Assembly: GCA_003021755.1 (NCBI GenBank)
Contig: PXQZ01000105.1
Coordinates: forward strand, 1-16,392
Length of the DNA stretch: 16,392 bases
Direction of reading: 5' to 3'
Source: Halobacteriales archaeon QH_8_67_36
Lineage (GTDB): Archaea; Halobacteriota; Halobacteria; Halobacteriales; Haloarculaceae
The position numbers and the translations under genes are program-made. Below are positions 7,222 through 14,884 of the stretch, in pieces. Numbering within the stretch: position 1 is the stretch's first letter; every line of letters begins with the position of its first letter. The notes under the pieces were generated by a model, which was not told where the DNA came from, ran no database searches, and saw nothing but the letters and a program-made list of their open reading frames with translations.

Positions 7222-7277
7222 ACGGTACGAGATCGTGCAGCGACCTCGAAAGGCGAGTAGCGAGCCGCGAGCACGAG

Positions 7278-7688
7278 CGGACCGACGAGCGCACCGACAT
7301 CATCGTCCCGAACGCCGAACTGGCCATGTCGGCGGTGACCAACCGGACCGCGACGGACCCGGTCAGTATCTCCTACGAGTTCGGCGTCGACCGCGACGAA
7401 GTGCAGTCCATCATCTACGGAGTGGCCCGCGACCTCGACCACGTCGCCGAGCGGCCCGGACCCACCGTCGCCGGGACACTGACAGCGAGTTCCATCGTCC
7501 TCGTCGGCCACATCCGGCTCCCCGTCGAACGGAAGAACCGTGTCCCCGTGGTCCGGGCGGCGTTCGTCCGGACCGTCCATGGGGCCTGCACGGCCGCGGG
7601 CACCGATCTCAGCGAGGACTCCGGGACCGGTCGGAGTCAAACGGCGACGCCGTGCCCTCAGAGTGACGTGAGCCCGTCGAGCAGGTGA
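7278..7688 (+). pseudogene. Truncated MscS-family mechanosensitive channel (C-terminal fragment)
   Basis: From 7278 the frame reads as the end of the beta domain and the alpha-beta cytoplasmic domain of an MscS-type channel. RTDERTDIIVPNAELAMSAV corresponds to the conserved IPNS region, followed by VNRT-like TNRTATDP, YEFGVDRDE and the LTASSIVLVGHIRLPVERKNRV strand typical of the family. The three-helix membrane part and pore helix are absent, so it cannot form a channel alone. G/C-rich third positions remain good to about 7635. The frame is open from a GTG at 7218 that overlaps the lrp-type stop (GTGA), so a short fusion-like protein could still be made; the first 20 codons of that stretch look like intergenic repeat. 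The end overlaps the helicase gene's 3' end on the other strand by 31 bases. Confidence 0.75.
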
Positions 7689-10084
7689 ACGGCGCCGTGC
7701 TTGTCGAGCGGGTCGTTGGCGTTGCCACAGTGGGGCGACTGCACGCAGGCCGGGCAACCCGACTCGCAGTCACAGGAGCGCAGCATCGACAGCGTCGTCT
7801 CCATCAGCGGCGCCACGTCGTGGTAGGCCGCTCTGTTGAGACCGATGCCGCCGGGGTAGCCGTCGTAGATGAAGATCGTCGGTGCCCCGGTGTGGGGGTG
7901 CAGGGGCGTCGAGAGCCCGCCGATGTCACCCCGGTCACAGAGATACTCGAAGGGGAACATCGATATCATGGCGTGTTCGGCGGCGTGGATGGCGCCGGGG
8001 AAGTCCCCGTCCGGAGCGCCGTCGCCAGTCGCAGCGTCGGCCGTCGACTCGCCGCCGTACTCGCCGGCGAGGATGTCGCGCTGGAGGTTCTCGGGCACGG
8101 TGTAGTACATCGCCTTCGTCTCCAGGCTGGTCTCGGGGAGGTCCAGCGGCCGCTGGCCCAGCGTCTCGCCCGAGGAGCCGTCGCGGCGCTCGTAGCCCGT
8201 TATCCGCTTGCGCATGGTCACCGACGCGAAGCGGACCGGCACGTCCTCACGGGTCGGCAGCGGGCGCTCCCGTAGGTCGGCCTCGACGGTGATGGTCTTG
8301 TCGTGGAGGACGCGCGTGTAGTAGTCCGCCCACGTCCGGTCCAGTCGTGCGACGCCGGTCGAGAGGTCGAGGTCGGTCACCTCGTAGCGACGGCCCTGGT
8401 GGTGGTAGATGGCCCCCGGATGGGCGTCACGGAGGGCGTCCTCGAACGGGAGCCGGGCGATGACGTCGCCCTTTGCGACCAGTTTCACCTCGCGGTCGTC
8501 GACCGTCCGGAGGCTCATATCGTGGTGGGGTCGGCCGTTCGAGGTCCAGCGGATCCCCTGGGCAGTGCTCCGGCGCTCCAGCTCGTCCGCGGCTTCGAGG
8601 TCCGCAACCACGTCCGGGAACGACGGGCCGAAGTGGCGGTCGTCGTTGGCCGAGAGCCAGTTCTCGCCCGCAGCCGCGAGCACGTGGTCGGGCAGGAGCT
8701 GGTCGTTCTCGGGGTTCGTGACGGCCTGCTCGGCGGGTTTCTCGAACAGCGTCGCCGGATTGCACAGGACGTACTGGTCTAGCTGGTCCTCGCCGCCGAC
8801 GAGCGCGACCAACGCCGGGTCGGTGCCCCGGCCCGCGCGGCCGGCCTGCTGGAACGCCCGCATCCGCGTGCCGGGGTAGCCGTCGATGAGCACCGCGTCG
8901 AGCCCGCCCACGTCGACGCCGAGTTCGAGCGCGCTGGTCGACCACACCCCGCGCAGATCGCCCGACTGGAGCCGGTCTTCGAGTTCGCGGCGCTTTTCGT
9001 TCGTGAGGGCGGCCTGGTAGGCCCCGACGCCGTCCGCGAGGTCGTGGTGGCCCCGCGAGCGGAGTTCGTCGGCGCTGTCACCGGCGTAGCGCTCTGCGGT
9101 CTGTCGGGAGCCCGCAAAGACCACCGTTTGGAGGCCCCGCTCGACCAGGTCGACGAACAGTCGCTTGGTCTCGACGTGGCTGGATTTGCGCCGGCCGCTA
9201 TCCCATCCCTCTCCGCCGTCGTATTCGGGCGGGTTCCACAGCAGCCAATGGCGGGGGCCGCTGGCGCTCGTGTCCTCGTCGACGAGCGCGAAGGAGTCGT
9301 CCGGCTGGCCCGTTACCGTCGCGGCGTGGTCGACGGGGTTCCCGATGGTCGCCGAGCAGCAGACCCACTCGGGGTCGCTGTCGAAGCGCTCGGCGACGCG
9401 GGCGAGTCGGCGCATGACGAGCGAGACGTGGCTGCCGAAGATACCGCGGTAACCGTGGACCTCGTCGATGACCACGGTTTCGAGCCGCTCGAAAAACCAG
9501 TCCCACAGCCGGTGAGCGTGGGGGAGAACCCCGTAGTGGAGCATGTCCGGCGTCGTCAGCAGGACGGTCGGCTGGCGCTCGCGGATGGCCGCTTTCTCGC
9601 TTTTCGATTGCCGGCCGGTGTACTGCGCGACGGAGACGCCGGAGGCAAAGCCCAGCCCCTGTGCGAGGTCCGAGAGGGTCTCCGTCTGGTCGTTGATCAG
9701 CGCGACCTGGGGAGCGATGTAGAGGGTCGTCGCCCGACGGTCGAGCGCGCGCTCGAACGCGGGGACGGTGTAGGCCAGGCTTTTGCCGCTCGCGGTCTCG
9801 GTAGCGAGGACGACGTCGTCGCCGCCTCGAACCGCGTCGATGGCCGCGGTCTGGTGGGCGTAGAGGTCGGTGACACCCGCCTCTTCGAGGACGCCCGCGA
9901 GTCGGGAGTCGAGGTCGCAGTCCGCGGTCGTCGCCGCCCGGCCGGGGACCGTCCGCTCGTCGATTATCTGGCCCTCGTAGTAGGGGCGGTCGCGGAGCCA
10001 CGCGATAGTGTCGTCCACGGCCGGGGTTAGGCCCCGGGCGCTATCGGTCTTGCTGTTCCCGTGACTCGACGCGCCGGTCCGCAT
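7658..10084 (-). CDS. DEAH-box helicase of the MrfA/YprA-Hrq1 type with C-terminal zinc-cysteine domain (DUF1998)
   Basis: This 808-residue protein is a superfamily 2 helicase. Motif I is ATETASGKS (94-102), motif II DEVH (207-210), motif III SAT (244-246) and motif VI QQAGRAGRG (412-420). The C-terminal domain ends in four cysteines, C773/C777/C780/C786, in the CxxxCxxC-x5-C pattern of MrfA, which helps repair DNA damaged by cross-linking agents in Bacillus; Hrq1 is the yeast relative. The DNA repair role here is inferred from the family. The start is uncertain. The ATG at 10084 overlaps the end of the broken btuD by 44 bases, while an in-frame GTG at 10018 leaves a 22-base gap and would trim a poorly conserved N-terminus. 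No Shine-Dalgarno sequence helps. It is convergent with the MscS fragment. Confidence 0.9.
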   Translation of the reverse strand: MRTGASSHGNSKTDSARGLTPAVDDTIAWLRDRPYYEGQIIDERTVPGRAATTADCDLDSRLAGVLEEAGVTDLYAHQTAAIDAVRGGDDVVLATETASGKSLAYTVPAFERALDRRATTLYIAPQVALINDQTETLSDLAQGLGFASGVSVAQYTGRQSKSEKAAIRERQPTVLLTTPDMLHYGVLPHAHRLWDWFFERLETVVIDEVHGYRGIFGSHVSLVMRRLARVAERFDSDPEWVCCSATIGNPVDHAATVTGQPDDSFALVDEDTSASGPRHWLLWNPPEYDGGEGWDSGRRKSSHVETKRLFVDLVERGLQTVVFAGSRQTAERYAGDSADELRSRGHHDLADGVGAYQAALTNEKRRELEDRLQSGDLRGVWSTSALELGVDVGGLDAVLIDGYPGTRMRAFQQAGRAGRGTDPALVALVGGEDQLDQYVLCNPATLFEKPAEQAVTNPENDQLLPDHVLAAAGENWLSANDDRHFGPSFPDVVADLEAADELERRSTAQGIRWTSNGRPHHDMSLRTVDDREVKLVAKGDVIARLPFEDALRDAHPGAIYHHQGRRYEVTDLDLSTGVARLDRTWADYYTRVLHDKTITVEADLRERPLPTREDVPVRFASVTMRKRITGYERRDGSSGETLGQRPLDLPETSLETKAMYYTVPENLQRDILAGEYGGESTADAATGDGAPDGDFPGAIHAAEHAMISMFPFEYLCDRGDIGGLSTPLHPHTGAPTIFIYDGYPGGIGLNRAAYHDVAPLMETTLSMLRSCDCESGCPACVQSPHCGNANDPLDKHGAVHLLDGLTSL

Positions 10085-11194
10085 CGTGCTGTGGGTCGTC
10101 GGCCGGGAGTCCGGCGACGGCCTCGGGCAGTCCCTCGACAGCGGTGGCGGTCGTCCGCGGCGACTCGATGGCGGGGACGCCCTCGCCGGCGACGGCGACG
10201 ACCCGCTCGGCCGCGGTGATGACCGACTGGTTCGCGTCGCCGACGTCGCCGGCCACGACCGCCGCGTCGGCCGCGCGGGCTAACGCAGTCGCCCGCTCTC
10301 GGGCGCCGTCGTCGATGCCAGCGAAGGGCGGGACCGTGACGGCCTCGCAGTCGAGTTCGCGGGCGCGTTCGGCGGCAGCGTCACCGGCGGGGACCACACC
10401 CACGGACACGGTCACGCCGACGGCGACGAGGCGGGCGACGGCCGCGGCGGCCTGTCGGCCCGTGCCGATGACATGGACGGTCCGGTCGACCGGCTCGCGG
10501 TCGGGGAGCGCCGTCACCAGCGGCGCGTCGGTCGCGGGCTGGTCGGTGACGAGCGTCTCGGCGTCGAAGGCGCCTTTCAGCGTCGGCGACTGCAACACCT
10601 CTCGGGGCTCGCCCGCCGCCCGAACCTCGCCGTCCGCCAACAGGACGAGTTCGTCGCAGTAGCGCGCCGCGAGGTTCAGGTCGTGGATGGCCGCGACGGC
10701 GGTTTTCCCCTCGCGGGCGAGTCCGGCGACCAGTTCCAGCGTGCTGACGGCGTGGTTGATGTCGAGGTTCGAGGTGGGTTCGTCCAGCAGCAGGACGGGC
10801 GTCTCCTGGGCGAGCGCGCGGGCGAGCAGGACGCGCTGGCGCTCCCCGCCCGACAGCGAGGTGACGGGCCGGTCGGCGAAGCGGGCCACGTCGGCCCGCT
10901 CCATGGCGGCCGCGATGGCCTCGTGGTCCGCGCTGTCGACTCGCTCGAACCGTCCAAGGTGGGGCGTGCGACCCATCTCGACCGTCTGGCGGACGGTGAA
11001 CTCGAAGGAGAGAGCACCCGGAGCGTCGTCGTCTTGCCGGCGCCGTTCGGGCCGACCAGCCCGACGATGGCGCCGCGTTCGGCGGTCAGCGACACGTCCG
11101 ACAGTATCTCCGCCCCACCGAGTGAGACGGAGATACCCTCGGCGCTGAGCATCGGTGTCGGTTCGCCGTCGTGTCCCGGCTCGGAACCGCTCAC
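10041..11194 (-). pseudogene. btuD: Broken cobalamin ABC transporter ATP-binding protein
   Basis: BtuD should power B12 import through BtuC. The gene starts at a GTG at 11194 that overlaps the btuC stop (GTGA), and shows the Walker A motif GPNGAGKTTT. Just after LRVL, near 11010, the frame fails. The sequence jumps into another frame at LSFEFTVRQTVEMGRTPHLGRF, which in intact homologues such as Halobacterium BtuD is preceded by about 37 more residues carrying the Q-loop. A deletion not divisible by three, in a region rich in CTCTC, explains this. Downstream, in the second frame, are the signature LSGGERQ, Walker B VLLLDEPTSNLD, H-loop AIHDLN, and the extra C-terminal domain with VIGTGRQAAAAVARLVAVG seen in haloarchaeal BtuD. 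An ATG at 10976 could express this second half only, without Walker A. An assembly error is the alternative. Confidence 0.85.
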
Positions 11195-12261
11195 AGCTCG
11201 TGCACCTCCCGCTTGCGGAGCAGGTAGAGGAAGAACGGGGCCCCGAGCGCGGCGGTGACGATACCCACCGGCAGTTCCGTGCTCCCCGAGCGAGCCAGCG
11301 TGTCGGTCGCCACGAGGAAGGAGGCCCCGGCCAGCGCCGACGTGGGCAGGAGGATGCGGTGGTCCGGCCCCACGAGCAGCCGCATCACGTGGGGGACGAT
11401 GAGGCCGACGAAGCCGATGATGCCTGCGACGGCGACGCCGGCCGCGGTCGCCAGCGCCGACAGCGCGAGCAGCACCCGCTTCGTTCGCTTGACCTCGATA
11501 CCGAGGCTCCGGGCGTCCTCCTCGCCCAGCAGCATGACGTTCAGGTCTCGGGTGTACAACATGAGGAGGGCGAAGGGGACGGCCACGAGCGTGAGGCTGG
11601 ACCACACGTCCGGCCAGGCCGCCCCCTTCAGGTGGCCCATAAGCCAGTACAGCGCCCGGCGGATGCTCTCGCCGGCGTTGAGCAGGAGGAAGGAGACGAT
11701 GGCACCCAGAAACGTCTGGACGGCGACGCCCGCGAGCAGCAGCGTCGCGACGGGCGTCCGACCGTTCTCCGTCGCGATGAGGTAGACGCCGAAGGCGGCG
11801 GCGAGCGCCCCGACGAAGGCGGCCCCGCGCAGCCCCAGCCCGAACGGGAGGGTCGTTCCGAGGACGATGAAGCCGACGGCACCGACGGCCGCGCCCGAGG
11901 AGACGCCGATGATGGAGGGGTCGGCCATCGGATTGCGGAAGATGCCCTGCATGATGGTGCCCGCGGCCGCCAGCGCGAAGCCGACGACGGCCGCAAGCAG
12001 GATGCGCGGCAGGCGGATTCGCATCACGATCTGCTCCTGGAGCCCCGAGACACGGAACCGGAACAGCGGCCGGGTCGTCACGTCCATGGCAGCACCCGAG
12101 AGCTCCACTGCTGTCGGGACGGCGACGGCGTTGAGCAACACCCGCGCCACCTCCGCGGGGGGAATCCACACCGGGCCGACAGCGGCGCTCACCGTGACGA
12201 CGAAGGCGAGCAGCACGAACAGCGCCAGCGACCACACCGCCGTTCTCCCGGGGGTTCGCAC
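11191..12261 (-). CDS. btuC: Cobalamin ABC transporter permease (FecCD/BtuC family)
   Basis: This 356-residue integral membrane protein belongs to the FecCD/BtuC permease family for B12, haem and siderophores. It has about ten hydrophobic segments beginning with WSLALFVLLAFVVTVSAAVG. Family hallmarks are RLPRILLAAVVGFALAAAGTIMQGIFRNPMADPSIIGVSSGAA and, near the end, GFVGLIVPHVMRLLVGPDHR. The AARSLG stretch is the coupling loop for the ATPase. I start it at the GTG at 12261, which lies 25 bases from the TATA box at 12286-12295. The longer frame from an ATG at 12339 would run through the promoter and into btuF. It overlaps btuD by four bases and is divergent from btuF. Substrate B12 is inferred from the btuF/btuD neighbours and resemblance to Halobacterium BtuCDF. 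Confidence 0.9.
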   Translation of the reverse strand: MRTPGRTAVWSLALFVLLAFVVTVSAAVGPVWIPPAEVARVLLNAVAVPTAVELSGAAMDVTTRPLFRFRVSGLQEQIVMRIRLPRILLAAVVGFALAAAGTIMQGIFRNPMADPSIIGVSSGAAVGAVGFIVLGTTLPFGLGLRGAAFVGALAAAFGVYLIATENGRTPVATLLLAGVAVQTFLGAIVSFLLLNAGESIRRALYWLMGHLKGAAWPDVWSSLTLVAVPFALLMLYTRDLNVMLLGEEDARSLGIEVKRTKRVLLALSALATAAGVAVAGIIGFVGLIVPHVMRLLVGPDHRILLPTSALAGASFLVATDTLARSGSTELPVGIVTAALGAPFFLYLLRKREVHEL

Positions 12262-12285
12262 GACTGAAAACCGACTTGCAGTAGG

Positions 12286-12295
12286 TAAATATTTA
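12286..12295. promoter_or_regulatory. Self-complementary TATA box shared by btuC and btuF
   Basis: TAAATATTTA reads the same on both strands. It lies 25 bases from the btuC GTG (12261) and 26 bases from the btuF ATG (12321), the leaderless distance in both directions. The whole gap between the start codons is 59 bases, so one TBP site could serve both genes, and the two directions would compete for it. Confidence 0.7.
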
Positions 12296-12320
12296 TTGTT
12301 ACTCCGCCCGGAGACAGACG

Positions 12321-13373
12321 ATGCGACGACTCGCGACACTTGTCGCCGGAGTGGTCGTACTCGCGGCGCTGGCGGCGACGCCGGCGGCAGCGAGTGCGGG
12401 ACAGTCCGGCCAGAACTGTGCGTTCCCGGTGACCATGACCGACGCGACCGGAACCGAAGTGACCGTCGAGGAACGGCCGGACAGGGTGGTCACGACCAAC
12501 CCCTCGGCCGCCCAGACGATGTGGGAGATCGGCGGCCGCGACCAGGTTGTCGGCCTCACCCAGTACGCGTCCTATCTGGAGGGCGCCGAGAGCCGGACCA
12601 ACGTCTCGGCCAGCTTCGGCGTGAGCCGCGAGACGGTCGTCGGGACGAACCCGGACCTCGTCATCGCGCCCAATTCGAGCTCCGGGGACGTGCAGGGACT
12701 GCGCGACGCCGGGCTGACCGTCTATCACCTCCCGGCGCCCACGGACGTCGACGACATCCGACAGGCGACCACGACCATCGGCCGCCTGACGGGCAACTGC
12801 CAGGGCGCGGCCGACACCAACGCGTGGATGAACGCCAATATCGAGGCTGTCGGGAACGTCACCGCCGGCGTCGACGACCGACCCGAGGTGCTGTATCCGC
12901 TGGGGAGCGGCTACGTCGCTGCCGGAAACACCTTCATCGACGCCGTCCTCGCCACCGCCGGCGCCGACAACGCCGCCGGCGAGTACACCGGCTACCCGCA
13001 GTTGAACGACGAGGTGATAGCCCAGACCGACCCCGACGCGCTCGTCCTCCACAACCAGACCGGCTATCTGCTCGACGAGGAGCCCTACGCCAGCACGACC
13101 GCGGGCCGGCAGAACGCGGTCGTCCGCGTCCGGGAGCGTGATATGAGCCAGCCCGGCCCCCGGAGCGTGGTCAACGCCATCCACGACGTCACCCGACAGC
13201 TCTACCCCGACAGGTACAACGACAGCGTCTACGTCCCGCAGTCGGCCGTCGAAGGCGCGACCCCGGCCACGGTGTCCGAGGGGACCTCGGGCGGGAGCGG
13301 TCCCGGCTTCACCGCTCTCGGCGGCGTCGTCGCCCTCCTCGCGGCCACGCTCGTGGCCCGCCGACGGTGCTAA
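12321..13373 (+). CDS. btuF: Cobalamin-binding substrate protein with PGF-CTERM anchor
   Basis: This 350-residue secreted protein captures B12 for BtuC. Residues 1 to about 26 form a Sec signal peptide (RRLATLVAGVVVLAALAATPAAASA), and there is no lipobox cysteine. The body is the helical-backbone metal/B12-binding fold, with TMTDATGTEVTVEERPDRVVTTNPSAAQTMWEIG at the start and NPDLVIAPNSSS typical of the family. The C-terminus carries a PGF-CTERM signal: a Ser/Gly/Thr-rich linker, PGF at 328-330, a hydrophobic segment, then RRRC. Archaeosortase A would cut it and attach a lipid. The gene is divergent from btuC and shares its TATA box. It is convergent with the NDH-2-like gene, with a 48-base gap. 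With btuD broken, its uptake role depends on another ATPase. Confidence 0.9.
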   Translation: MRRLATLVAGVVVLAALAATPAAASAGQSGQNCAFPVTMTDATGTEVTVEERPDRVVTTNPSAAQTMWEIGGRDQVVGLTQYASYLEGAESRTNVSASFGVSRETVVGTNPDLVIAPNSSSGDVQGLRDAGLTVYHLPAPTDVDDIRQATTTIGRLTGNCQGAADTNAWMNANIEAVGNVTAGVDDRPEVLYPLGSGYVAAGNTFIDAVLATAGADNAAGEYTGYPQLNDEVIAQTDPDALVLHNQTGYLLDEEPYASTTAGRQNAVVRVRERDMSQPGPRSVVNAIHDVTRQLYPDRYNDSVYVPQSAVEGATPATVSEGTSGGSGPGFTALGGVVALLAATLVARRRC

Positions 13374-13421
13374 ACGGTCACTCCCGATTCCGCACCCGCC
13401 GGCCAGCGTACGGCCCGCTGA

Positions 13422-14621
13422 TTACTCCGCCTTGGAGACGTCGACGATGTCGTCCGTATCCGCGTCGACGGCCTGCTCCTCGCCGATGCCCAGCTCCTCG
13501 CGGACGAGGTCCGTCGCCTCCCGTATCCCGCCGACGTTCCCGAGGTAGCCCGCTCCGACGGTCGTCTTCAGGGCCAGCGCCGGCCGGCCCGTCAGTACGG
13601 TGGGTCCGACCGTCGCCACGGCGTCGTCGCCGACGGAGACGAGCCAGCCGGGCACGTCGAACCGGTAGCGCGCCAGCCGTGGTTCGAATCCACCGCTCCC
13701 CTCGCGCCGGTGCTCGACCAGCGCCCGGACGTTGTCGGCGGCCACGCTCGCCTCCCTGATTGCCGCCGCCGCGCTGGCCGGGACGGCCTCGCCGTCGCCG
13801 TCGACGACGCGAGCGGCGTCGCCGACCGCGAACGTGTCGTCGCTCAGACGGAGGTCCGCCCGAACGACCGGCCGGTCGTCGTCCAGTGCCGGCGCCCCCG
13901 TGATACCGCCGGTCCAGACGAACTGGTCGTAGTCGAGGTCGGTACCGGTCGCGAGCGCGATGGTGTCGGCGTCGGCCCGCTCGACGGCGGTGCCGGTCCG
14001 GACCGACACGCCGGCGTCGAGCAGGGCGTCGTGGACGGCCCGCTGGAAGGCGGTCGGGAAGGCCGGGGCGACCGCCGGTTCCTGTTCGAGCAGATAGACC
14101 TCGGCGTCGATACCCTGCTCGTCGGCCAGTGCGGCCAGTTCGCCCGCGACCTGCACGCCGGAGAGGCCCGCCCCGCCGACGACGACGCGGTCGCCGTCGC
14201 TCAGGTCGAGGAACGTTCGGCGTATCTCGCGGGCGTCCGCGAGCCGTTTCAGCGGCGTGGCATGCTCGCGAACCCCCGCCAACCCGTAGAAGGCGGTCCG
14301 GGCGCCGAGACACACCGCACCCACGTCGTAATCGAGGGTCTCCTCGGCGCCAGCGGGGGTTTCGAGGGTCGCTACGCCGGCGTCCGCGTCGATGTCGGTG
14401 ACGGTGGCCTGGCGAACCTTGCAGTCCAGCGCATCGGTGAGCGTGACCGTGATTTCCTCAGCCAGCGACGGCCGGCGGACCACCCGGTGGAGTTCGTGCT
14501 GGACGAGGTGGTCCGTGGACTCGTCGACGACCACGAGTTCGGCGTCGGCCGGGAGGGTGCGTTCGAGCGTCTGCGCGAGCGCCAGCCCGGCGTAGCCGGC
14601 ACCGAAAACGGCGACTAACAT
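13422..14621 (-). CDS. NAD(P)/FAD-dependent oxidoreductase, NDH-2-like
   Basis: This 399-residue two-dinucleotide-binding flavoprotein resembles type II NADH dehydrogenases, which pass electrons from NADH to quinone without pumping protons. FAD binds at GAGYAG (residues 7-12) and near FAVGDAA (264-270); the second nucleotide site is GGAGLSGVQVAGELA (149-163). DESTDHLVQHELHRVVRR and PTAFQRAVHDAL match the family. No transmembrane helix is visible, so it would be peripheral at the membrane. Substrate specificity (NADH, NADPH, or sulfide quinone reductase-like) cannot be settled. The ATG at 14621 follows an ATTATC box at about 14647-14653, a leaderless spacing. It is convergent with btuF and separated from mvaD by 263 bases that hold repeats and no gene. 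Confidence 0.85.
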   Translation of the reverse strand: MLVAVFGAGYAGLALAQTLERTLPADAELVVVDESTDHLVQHELHRVVRRPSLAEEITVTLTDALDCKVRQATVTDIDADAGVATLETPAGAEETLDYDVGAVCLGARTAFYGLAGVREHATPLKRLADAREIRRTFLDLSDGDRVVVGGAGLSGVQVAGELAALADEQGIDAEVYLLEQEPAVAPAFPTAFQRAVHDALLDAGVSVRTGTAVERADADTIALATGTDLDYDQFVWTGGITGAPALDDDRPVVRADLRLSDDTFAVGDAARVVDGDGEAVPASAAAAIREASVAADNVRALVEHRREGSGGFEPRLARYRFDVPGWLVSVGDDAVATVGPTVLTGRPALALKTTVGAGYLGNVGGIREATDLVREELGIGEEQAVDADTDDIVDVSKAE

Positions 14622-14645
14622 GCGACGGCGTTAGGACCGAACGGG

Positions 14646-14653
14646 GATAATGT
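14646..14653 (-). promoter_or_regulatory. TATA-like box of the NDH-2-like gene
   Basis: On the minus strand ACATTATC lies 25-32 bases before the ATG at 14621, fitting a leaderless transcript. There is no better candidate in the gap. Confidence 0.5.
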
Positions 14654-14750
14654 TGTCCGACCGGGCCAGTGATGAACAGCCAGACGACCCCCCAGTATCC
14701 TCCACCGAGGGCACCGCCGGCAGCCAGAAAGGGACCGGGGAGCGAGACGA

Positions 14751-14841
14751 CGCGAGCACGCAGCGAAGCAGGGCGCGTGGTTCGAAAGGCGCGGGGCGTC
14801 TTTCGAACGACAGCGAGTCACAGCCCCCGAGCGTCCGGGGG
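14751..14841. repeat. Inverted repeats and repeated words in the gap between mvaD and the NDH-2-like gene
   Basis: GTTCGAAAG (14780-14788) and CTTTCGAAC (14800-14808) are perfect nine-base inverted arms around an 11-base spacer. A second stem, CCCCCG/CGGGGG (14824-14829, 14836-14841), follows. CGCGAGCACG (14751-14760) and TCGAAAGGCG (14782-14791) also occur at 7266-7275 and 7246-7255. The stems lie downstream of mvaD and could define its transcript end, though no T-tract is present. No gene is seen in 14622-14884. Confidence 0.5.
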
Positions 14842-14884
14842 AGTTACGGCTTCAGGCGGTAGGAGGTGCGGAATCGACCGCTAA

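Noticed and set aside
10676..11040. Continuation of the btuD reading frame past the break
   Set aside because: After LRVL the translation becomes Ser/Arg/Pro-rich nonsense, while the homologous sequence continues in another frame.
10976..11040. Programmed ribosomal frameshift in btuD
   Set aside because: A slip of one base would not restore the roughly 37 missing residues, and no slippery site with a clear stimulator is seen.
12262..12339. Upstream ATG start of btuC at 12339
   Set aside because: It would put the shared TATA box inside the coding region and overlap btuF; the GTG at 12261 is at the right distance from the TATA box.
14650..14884. Short plus-strand frames in the gap between the NDH-2-like gene and mvaD
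   Set aside because: They run through inverted repeats and have no recognisable protein pattern or promoter.
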